The translations under genes and the position numbers were made by a program. From positions 1-14,684 of the forward strand of contig JBGAVQ010000130.1 of the NCBI GenBank assembly GCA_044228045.1: 14,684 nt of DNA. The letters run 5' to 3'. The stretch's first letter is position 1. The number at the start of each line of letters is the position of its first letter. The notes beneath the pieces are model-generated. The model saw only the letters and a program-made list of their open reading frames with translations. It was not told where the DNA came from and did not search any database. Shown here piece after piece: positions 7,190 through 13,132 of the stretch. Origin of the DNA: JAXLVB01 sp044228045. GTDB lineage: Bacteria; Bacteroidota; Bacteroidia; Cytophagales; Spirosomataceae.

Positions 7190-8062
7190 ATGAAATCTCT
7201 AAAACGAATCTCTACTGGGCTTATTATCACATATTTAGTGGTGTTTATTTTATCGCAAATTATGTCAGGGTGTTTTTCGTTCCAGATGTCGCCAAAGGAG
7301 GTCCAAAAAGCCTTTGCCGATCTACCTTACAAACCTACTGAGCATGATTTAGACGTAGATGACCGTACTATCCATCATGTTTCTATTGGTAACAATACCC
7401 TCCCAGTTGCTTTTTTTGTACACGGGTCGCCAGGTTCGTGGAGTGCTTTTGTTGATTTTTTTAAGGATTCTACCCTGCTGCAGCACGTTCAGATGGTATC
7501 GGTAGATAGGCCAGGATTTGGCAACTCGGGGCTTGGCAATGGAGAAAAATCTCTTGAACGCCAAGCTTTTTATTTGAGACCCTTGGTGCAGCAATACAAG
7601 AAAAAAGGTCAAAAACTCATCTTAATTGGGCATTCGTTGGGCGGGCCGCTGATTGCTCGCATGGCCATGGATTATCCCGAACTAATTGACGGGCTGGTAT
7701 TTGTAGCCCCGTCTATTGATCCAAAATTGGAGCCTAACGAATGGTACCGCCCATTAGGTGATTTTTTTTTTTTTAAGTACCTACTCCCCAACTGGCTTCG
7801 TGCCTCAAACCATGAGATTCTGTACCTAAAACCCGAACTGGAAAGAATGCTACCCCTCTGGAAAACCATCCGTCAGCCGTGTATTATTATTCAAGGTAGT
7901 AAAGATGTGTTGGTGCATCCAGCCAATGCCGATTTTGCCAAGAAAATGCTGTTGAATGCTCAATCTATCGAACTGGTCATCAAACCAGAGATGAATCATT
8001 TTGTTCCATGGTCAAATCCGGATTTGATTCAAACTGCCATTTTAAAAATGGTTCGCCACTGA
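7190..8062 (+). CDS. Alpha/beta hydrolase, probable membrane- or lipid-anchored
   Basis: A serine hydrolase of the alpha/beta-hydrolase fold, 290 residues. The oxyanion-loop motif HGSPGS is at 78-83, followed by VDRPGFGNS (105-113). The nucleophile elbow GHSLGG contains S149. The acid is D239 (GSKDVLVHP) and the catalytic histidine is H270 (EMNHFVPW), so the triad is complete. Residues 10-27 are hydrophobic and end in MSGC, a near-lipobox with C28, so the protein may be a lipoprotein or N-terminally anchored. The start at 7190 was chosen because the in-frame ATG at 7073 would translate through the upstream terminator. A run of 13 T residues (7762-7774) encodes DFFFF at 191-195, a slippage-prone tract. 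The substrate is unknown; the family includes esterases, epoxide hydrolases and dehalogenases. Confidence 0.88.
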   Translation: MKSLKRISTGLIITYLVVFILSQIMSGCFSFQMSPKEVQKAFADLPYKPTEHDLDVDDRTIHHVSIGNNTLPVAFFVHGSPGSWSAFVDFFKDSTLLQHVQMVSVDRPGFGNSGLGNGEKSLERQAFYLRPLVQQYKKKGQKLILIGHSLGGPLIARMAMDYPELIDGLVFVAPSIDPKLEPNEWYRPLGDFFFFKYLLPNWLRASNHEILYLKPELERMLPLWKTIRQPCIIIQGSKDVLVHPANADFAKKMLLNAQSIELVIKPEMNHFVPWSNPDLIQTAILKMVRH

Positions 8063-8145
8063 AAATCATCCAAACTTTCGGTTTTTGTCGAAAAATTTGC
8101 ACTATCATTGATAAAATACAAGATTTTCTTCAACTTTCGCACAAT

Positions 8146-8589
8146 ATGGAAACACCTTACTTTTCATCAGATACTGAAGTTGAAGCCTTAGTTGATGCGT
8201 TCATCAACAAAACATTACCAAAAACCGATTGGACACACCAAGCTCATCTTGCCGCTTGTTTGTGGCATTTGTTGAGATACAATCCGGTAGAATCTATGTT
8301 ACTGCTGCGTATCCGTATTATTACATACAATGAGTCAGTGGGAGGTGTCAACGATTTAAACAATGGCTACCACGAAACTATTACTGCCTTCTGGGTAGCA
8401 GCTATTAACGCTTATCTTAATCAAAAAAATCGCTCTGATGCCATTTCTCAACTTTGCAACGAGCTGTTTGTCAGCCCTTATGCCGACAGAACATTACCCT
8501 TACAATTTTATAGTCGTGAGCGTTTGTTTTCGGTAGAGGCTCGTGCTACGTTTGTACAGCCTAACCTTGCCGAGCTTTCGGCTTTATAA
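8146..8589 (+). CDS. Conserved small protein of unknown function (WTHxAHL / YHET motifs)
   Basis: A 147-residue protein without signal peptide or membrane segment, probably cytoplasmic and largely helical. I recall similar uncharacterised bacterial proteins with the same two signatures but no assigned function. The signatures are WTHQAHLAACLWHLLRY (29-45, with H31, H34 and H41) and GYHETITAFW (74-83, with H76 and E77). The regularly placed histidines could bind a metal, which is inference. I chose ATG 8146 because the conserved part begins soon after it. An in-frame ATG at 8008 would add 46 residues overlapping the hydrolase gene by 55 bp in another frame, and that extension shows no recognisable content. 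The gap to the hydrolase stop is 83 nt and to the DUF1080 start 83 nt, so co-transcription is possible but not demonstrated. Confidence 0.72.
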   Translation: METPYFSSDTEVEALVDAFINKTLPKTDWTHQAHLAACLWHLLRYNPVESMLLLRIRIITYNESVGGVNDLNNGYHETITAFWVAAINAYLNQKNRSDAISQLCNELFVSPYADRTLPLQFYSRERLFSVEARATFVQPNLAELSAL

Positions 8590-8672
8590 AATTGTTGAAG
8601 CCACTAAATTAAAACAGCAACTCAACATCATTTTAAAATTTTCAAATCATTCATTCTCAAATTCATCTACTC

Positions 8673-9380
8673 ATGCGTAACTTATTTTTCTCTTGTGCCT
8701 TACTACTTTCGGTCAGTGTAGTGGCACAAACACCATCGCTCACCAAGAAAGAACAGAAACAAGGTTGGAAACTCCTTTTTGATGGCAAGTCATTTGCAGG
8801 TTGGCACAAATACAATGGCAAAGAAGTAGGAAGTGCCTGGATGGTACATGACGGAGCCATGATGCTACTTGGCAAAAAGGATCGGGCTGGCAAAACAGCC
8901 GGTGACCTTATTACGGATGAAGAATTTGAAAATTATGAACTTTCTATTGAATGGAAAGTAGCCAAAAATGCCAACAGTGGCATCTTATTCAATGTGAAAG
9001 AAGATGCAAAATATGATGCACCTTACTTGACTGGTCCCGAAATGCAAGTACTCGACAACGACGGGCATCCCGATGGTAAAATAAAAACGCATCGCTCAGG
9101 TGACCTTTACGATATGATTTCGTGTAGTACCGAAACCGTAAAGCCTGTTGGCGAATGGAATCAGGTACGCTTAATTGTGAACAACGGAAAGTCAGAATTT
9201 TACCTCAATGGCACCAAAGTGGTTGAATTTGAAATGTTTAACGACCAATGGAAAGCTATGATTGCTAAAAGTAAATTTAAAAATATGAAAGAATTCGGAA
9301 CAGTTAGAGTAGGAAGACTTTGCCTACAAGACCACGGTGACGAAGTATGGTACCGAAACATTAAGATTCGGAAACTTTGA
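8673..9380 (+). CDS. Secreted DUF1080 family protein (3-keto-disaccharide hydrolase domain)
   Basis: A 235-residue exported protein of Pfam PF06439 (DUF1080), a concanavalin-like beta-sandwich family now named for 3-keto-disaccharide hydrolases, which cleave glycosidic bonds after the sugar C3 is oxidised. Residues 1-18 form a Sec signal peptide (hydrophobic core FFSCALLLSVSV, probable cleavage after VVA), so it acts in the periplasm or at the cell surface. Family landmarks are GWKLLFDGKSFAGWH (31-45), NSGILFNV (101-108), GPEMQVLDN (121-129) and the terminal LQDHGDEVWYRNIKIRKL (218-235). The length matches single-domain members. The Tat-exported isomerase-like gene begins 60 nt downstream and the two probably form an operon ending at the 10345 terminator. 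Catalysis is inferred from family membership; the natural substrate is unknown. Confidence 0.92.
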   Translation: MRNLFFSCALLLSVSVVAQTPSLTKKEQKQGWKLLFDGKSFAGWHKYNGKEVGSAWMVHDGAMMLLGKKDRAGKTAGDLITDEEFENYELSIEWKVAKNANSGILFNVKEDAKYDAPYLTGPEMQVLDNDGHPDGKIKTHRSGDLYDMISCSTETVKPVGEWNQVRLIVNNGKSEFYLNGTKVVEFEMFNDQWKAMIAKSKFKNMKEFGTVRVGRLCLQDHGDEVWYRNIKIRKL

Positions 9381-9440
9381 CAACTTTCTTTGACATTATC
9401 AAATTGCACAGGCAACTCCGCCTCAAATCCTTATTCCACT

Positions 9441-10319
9441 ATGCAAAACCGTCGTCAATTTTTAGCTACGTTGGGCGCAACCATTGGTTCGTCGGCCCTT
9501 GCCCATCAATTATCGGCCATGCCAGCCGATAGTCGTAAATATGGTCTCCAACTTTATACAGTTCGAGATGACATCGGAAAAAATTTGGAAGGCACTATTC
9601 AAAAAGTGGCAGCCATTGGCTATAAAGAAGTAGAGCTGGCTGGCTATGGCAACGGCCAGTTTTATGGCAAAAGCACCAAAGACTTTAAAGCAATGCTTGC
9701 AGGCTTGGGCTTGGCCACTCCCAGCGGCCATTACATGACTGGTAATCATGACAAAAAACTAAAAGGGACGCTACTAAATGGCTGGGAAAAAGCCGTAGAA
9801 GATGCTGCCGAAATGGGACATCAATACATGGTTTGTGCCTATTTGTTTCCAGACGAACGCAAAAAATTAGACGATTACAAGAAGTTTGCAGAACTATTTA
9901 GCAAGTCAGCCGAAGTTTGCCAAAAAAGTGGGCTTCAGTTCTGTTATCATAACCACGATTTTGAGTTTCAAAGCCTCGAAGGACAGTATCCGATTGATAT
10001 TTTGTTGGGCGGTACTGACAAAAACTTGGTAAAAATGGAGTTGGATATGTACTGGATTACACGAGCGGGTTTTGACCCTGTGGCATTTATGAAAAAACAT
10101 GCTGGGCGATTCCCCCTTTGGCATCTCAAAGACATTGAAAATAGCCCCGAAAAAGCCTTTGCTGAGGTAGGACGTGGCACAATTGATTTCAAACGAATTT
10201 TTGCGGCGGCTAAATCAGCAGGAGTTAAGCACTTTTATGTAGAGCAAGATGTTTGCAAACGGCCACCATTGGAGAGCATCGAAATCAGTTATAAGTACCT
10301 TAGTGCAAGTAAGTTTTGA
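9441..10319 (+). CDS. Tat-exported sugar phosphate isomerase/epimerase family protein (TIM barrel)
   Basis: A 292-residue TIM-barrel protein (PF01261, COG1082) preceded by a twin-arginine signal: NRRQFLATLGATIGSSALA at 3-21 contains the RRxFL motif, so it is exported folded to the periplasm. After cleavage the barrel begins KYGLQLYTVRDD. Candidate metal and substrate residues are E65 (VELAGYG), H170-N171-H172 (YHNHDFEF), E200/D202 (MELDMYW), H228 (PLWHLKD) and E269 (YVEQD), the pattern expected of this superfamily. The start at 9441 is preferred over an in-frame ATG at 9390 because it places the twin arginines near the N-terminus. It lies downstream of the DUF1080 gene and ahead of a terminator. 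The reaction is unknown; by context it may act on keto-sugars produced in the periplasm. It is distinct from the cytoplasmic relative at 2837-3889. Confidence 0.88.
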   Translation: MQNRRQFLATLGATIGSSALAHQLSAMPADSRKYGLQLYTVRDDIGKNLEGTIQKVAAIGYKEVELAGYGNGQFYGKSTKDFKAMLAGLGLATPSGHYMTGNHDKKLKGTLLNGWEKAVEDAAEMGHQYMVCAYLFPDERKKLDDYKKFAELFSKSAEVCQKSGLQFCYHNHDFEFQSLEGQYPIDILLGGTDKNLVKMELDMYWITRAGFDPVAFMKKHAGRFPLWHLKDIENSPEKAFAEVGRGTIDFKRIFAAAKSAGVKHFYVEQDVCKRPPLESIEISYKYLSASKF

Positions 10320-10344
10320 AAGAAAATAGCATTGTAATAACTCC

Positions 10345-10379
10345 AAAAAAGCATTGGCAGTAAATGACAATGCTTTTTT
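10345..10379 (+). terminator. Intrinsic terminator after the exported isomerase gene
   Basis: AAAAAAGCATTG (10345-10356) pairs perfectly with CAATGCTTTTTT (10368-10379) around an 11-nt loop, giving a T-tract on the + strand 26 nt after the stop codon. It closes the DUF1080-isomerase unit and isolates the VOC gene. Confidence 0.85.
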
Positions 10380-10426
10380 GTGTTTTTAAATTAGTCCGTT
10401 GATGCTGCAAAAGCAGTGCATAATCT

Positions 10427-10460
10427 TTTGCTACACGATGGAAAAACCAAATAAAATTTG
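10427..10460 (+). promoter_or_regulatory. Candidate Bacteroidota promoter for the VOC gene
   Basis: TTTG at 10427-10430 and TAAAATTTG at 10452-10460 are separated by 21 nt, resembling the Bacteroidota -33 (TTTG) and -7 (TAnnTTTG) elements, though the -7 has one extra base. It lies just after a terminator and about 36 nt before the VOC start, where a promoter is expected. Confidence 0.35.
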
Positions 10461-10495
10461 CACTTTGCCACTTCATTTATATTTTTCTTCTTTAC

Positions 10496-11566
10496 ATGTC
10501 TAATCACTATTTGATTTGTGGAATTTTACAGATAGGCATCGGAGTAACTGATGCCTATAAGTCATGGGCTTCTTATCGTAAATTCTTTGGGGTGGATGTA
10601 CCCATACTGGACGACAAAGCCATAGCCAGCCTAATGACACCATATACTGGAGGAGAAGCCCGCAAAAGGCATGCTGTCATGGCTTTTAATATGCAAGGAG
10701 GCGGTGGTGGATTTGAGGTTTGGCAGTTTGTAGATAATAAACCACAAGCTCCCCAACACCAACCCAAATTAGGAGATTTTGGCGTTTTTGCGGCAAAAGT
10801 AAAATGCTATAATATTGAACAAACCCTTGAATTCTTTCGTGAAAAAGGGATGAAACAATTGCCCGATACAATAAGTCAATTACCAAATGGAGATAAGGTT
10901 TTTTATGTAAAAGACGAATTAGGCAATGTTTTTCAATTGGTTGAGGCAACCCAATGGTTTGGTAAAGGTAATAAACCCACTGGTGGAATTTATGGTGCTT
11001 TACTTGGTGTCAGTAACATCGAAAAATCATTAAAACTCTATCAAGAAATACTTGGTTACGACCAGATTATTTACGACAAATCTGGAAGTTTTGATGACCT
11101 CAACTCACTTGCTGGTGGCAATGGAACTTTCAGGCGAGTGTTATTAGGTCATTCAACAGCCCGAAAAGGTGCTTTTAGCCGAGTGCTGGGACACACACAA
11201 CTCGAACTCTTTCAGGCACTTGATCGAGAGCCTGTTAAAATTTTCAAGAATCGCTTTTGGGGAGATTTAGGTTTTATTCACGTCTGTTTTGAAGTGGCCC
11301 ACATGGACGCCCTCAAAGCAACCTGCGCTGAGCATGGCTTTCCGTTTACGGTGGATAGTGCCAATAGTTTCGACATGGGCGATGCTGCAGGTCGTTTTTC
11401 TTACATTGAAGATCCAGACGGCACACTCATTGAGTTTGTTGAAACGTACCGCATCACCATTATCAAAAAATTAAGATTTTTCTTCAATCTCCGTAAACGG
11501 GACTTATCTAAACCCTTACCCGACTGGATGTTTAAGGCCATGAATCTCAACAAAAAGAAGGATTAA
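10496..11566 (+). CDS. Two-domain VOC (glyoxalase/dioxygenase superfamily) protein
   Basis: A 356-residue protein with two tandem vicinal-oxygen-chelate (VOC) modules, roughly residues 8-152 and 163-317. The superfamily includes glyoxalase I, ring-cleaving dioxygenases and resistance proteins. The first module opens LQIGIGVTDAYKSWASYRKFFG and has E74 (FEVWQF) and GNVFQLVEA (143-151). The second has GALLGVSNIEKSLKLYQEILG (given as GALLGVSNIEKS, 167-178), E237 (LELFQ), H262 (FIHVCFEV) and E313 (DGTLIEFVE). The usual metal-binding His of the first strand is not evident in module one (Q12/G14 there), so the metal site may be formed mainly by module two or be degenerate. A basic tail of about 38 residues follows the second module. 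No signal peptide is seen, so it is cytoplasmic. It has its own candidate promoter and a terminator. Substrate and reaction are unknown. Confidence 0.82.
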   Translation: MSNHYLICGILQIGIGVTDAYKSWASYRKFFGVDVPILDDKAIASLMTPYTGGEARKRHAVMAFNMQGGGGGFEVWQFVDNKPQAPQHQPKLGDFGVFAAKVKCYNIEQTLEFFREKGMKQLPDTISQLPNGDKVFYVKDELGNVFQLVEATQWFGKGNKPTGGIYGALLGVSNIEKSLKLYQEILGYDQIIYDKSGSFDDLNSLAGGNGTFRRVLLGHSTARKGAFSRVLGHTQLELFQALDREPVKIFKNRFWGDLGFIHVCFEVAHMDALKATCAEHGFPFTVDSANSFDMGDAAGRFSYIEDPDGTLIEFVETYRITIIKKLRFFFNLRKRDLSKPLPDWMFKAMNLNKKKD

Positions 11567-11587
11567 GTTTTACTATAAAATCAACAA

Positions 11588-11615
11588 AAAATGGGCATCA
11601 ACTGATGCCCATTTT
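11588..11615. terminator. Bidirectional terminator between VOC gene and susD-like gene
   Basis: AAAATGGGCATCA (11588-11600) pairs perfectly with TGATGCCCATTTT (11603-11615), a near-continuous palindrome with A-rich left and T-rich right flanks. It sits between convergent stop codons at 11566 (+) and 11646 (-), so it can serve both transcripts. Confidence 0.88.
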
Positions 11616-11645
11616 AATTTTACATTCTACAATCTTAACCAAACT

Positions 11646-13103
11646 TTATTGTTTATCCCACCAAACACGGCCATCGTGGGTGTCACCTCCTTGTATGCGT
11701 GCTACCGCCTCGGCATTACTTGCCTTGTTGAGCGTAGCCTCTGATGCCGGGTAGCCATACCTGCGAGGAATTTGCTTACTCACATTTACAGCATAAGGGG
11801 TAGGTGTTAGTGCTGGATAACCCGTCCGCCGCCACTCCGACCAGGCCTCTTGGCCGTTCGGATACAAGGCTATCCACTTCTGATTTCCTATCTTTTCCAA
11901 TGCCTTGCCTGTAGTTGACTTCAAATCATTGGCTGGGTCACTAATGTATTTGGTGTAGTTTGCTGCATCATACACACCCCACTGCTCCCATGATGCCTTG
12001 ATTGCATCGTTGTATAGTTTTGAGGCATCCTCAGTCGTCCATCCTATTTGGGCGGCTTCGGCTCTGGTTAATAGCATTTGTGCTGCTGTAATGATATAGC
12101 CCGGTGCATTTTTTGTCCGGAATTTCGCTACACTGGGGCGTGAATACTGCGGATTTTTATTTGTCCATTGTATCAATAAATCACGCCGTAAGCCATACGG
12201 AATGCCCACATAAACCCCAGCGGCTGTTTTATCGGCAAAAGGAGCTATTCGAGGATCGGCTCTATCTTCTAAGGCTTTGATAAATACGTCACTTACGCCA
12301 AAATCGTCTCGCCCGTCCCAGGTGGCTTGCCAAGGGTTGCGGAAATCGTTGTTATCCAAAAAAGCATATACTACATTATCAGCATTGGTCGCTACATAGC
12401 CAGCTGGGTCGGCTAAGGCTGCGGCAAACTCTGCTTTACCTGTTGCTGGATCTACTTTTGATAAGCGCAAGGCCAGTATCATCCGTAGTGAGTTGGCATA
12501 TTTTTTCCATTTGGCTGCATTACCTGCAAATAGAATATCGCCTGTTACAGCTTTGCCATTGTCAAACTGGGCTACAGCTTCTTTCAATTCTTTAAAAAAC
12601 GCTTGATAGATAGCCTGTTGTGTGTCGTATTTAGGCGTAGGCAACTTTTTCATGGACTCGCTGTATGGCACATCTCCCCAGGTATCGGTCACCACCGAAA
12701 ACAATGCCACTTTCAAAATTTTAGCAACAGCTATTTGGTTATTATTAGAACCGTTTGCCAGTACTAAACTTTTGGTCGCTTCGTCGGTATTGATGTTGAT
12801 GATGTTTTGCAAATCATAACCAGACCCTGAGTAATACCCACTAAAATCTGCCGTAATAGTTTGATATTGAGAACCTTCAGGATATTGACTATTTGACAGA
12901 TATTGGGCGTACAAACACCGCTCGGTATAAAAACTGGTGTTTGAATAAATACCAGACAGCACGTTAGTCAGCAAGGCTGAGGTTACAGGTGTTTTGGTGG
13001 CATTGGGGTTTACGTTCAAATCCCCAAAATCTGAGGGGTCACAGGCTGTTAGCATTCCTGCCGCCATTAGGCCATAAACGAGTTTTTTTGCTATGTTTTT
13101 CAT
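11646..13103 (-). CDS. SusD/RagB family nutrient-binding outer membrane lipoprotein (SusD-like_2 type)
   Basis: A 485-residue lipoprotein that, in this family, caps a SusC-type TonB-dependent transporter on the cell surface and captures glycans or other nutrients. The N-terminus has a basic start (MKNIAKK), a hydrophobic core and the lipobox LTAC with acylated C21, then the acidic DPSDFGDLN that commonly follows in surface-exposed Bacteroidota lipoproteins. DLNVNPNATKTP (28-39) and the downstream NTDEATK region resemble the SusD-like_2 group (PF12771). The C-terminus THDGRVWWDKQ is typical of complete members. It begins 29 nt after the SusC gene stop, so the two form one operon, and a terminator follows directly. 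No glycoside hydrolase lies between the gene and that terminator, so the ligand cannot be inferred from neighbours. Confidence 0.93.
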   Translation of the reverse strand: MKNIAKKLVYGLMAAGMLTACDPSDFGDLNVNPNATKTPVTSALLTNVLSGIYSNTSFYTERCLYAQYLSNSQYPEGSQYQTITADFSGYYSGSGYDLQNIININTDEATKSLVLANGSNNNQIAVAKILKVALFSVVTDTWGDVPYSESMKKLPTPKYDTQQAIYQAFFKELKEAVAQFDNGKAVTGDILFAGNAAKWKKYANSLRMILALRLSKVDPATGKAEFAAALADPAGYVATNADNVVYAFLDNNDFRNPWQATWDGRDDFGVSDVFIKALEDRADPRIAPFADKTAAGVYVGIPYGLRRDLLIQWTNKNPQYSRPSVAKFRTKNAPGYIITAAQMLLTRAEAAQIGWTTEDASKLYNDAIKASWEQWGVYDAANYTKYISDPANDLKSTTGKALEKIGNQKWIALYPNGQEAWSEWRRTGYPALTPTPYAVNVSKQIPRRYGYPASEATLNKASNAEAVARIQGGDTHDGRVWWDKQ

Positions 13104-13132
13104 GATGAATTTTCGTTAAGGTTGCTTGCTAA

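Noticed and set aside
8008..8145. N-terminal extension of the unknown small protein from ATG 8008
   Set aside because: It overlaps the end of the hydrolase gene in another frame and shows no recognisable domain content.
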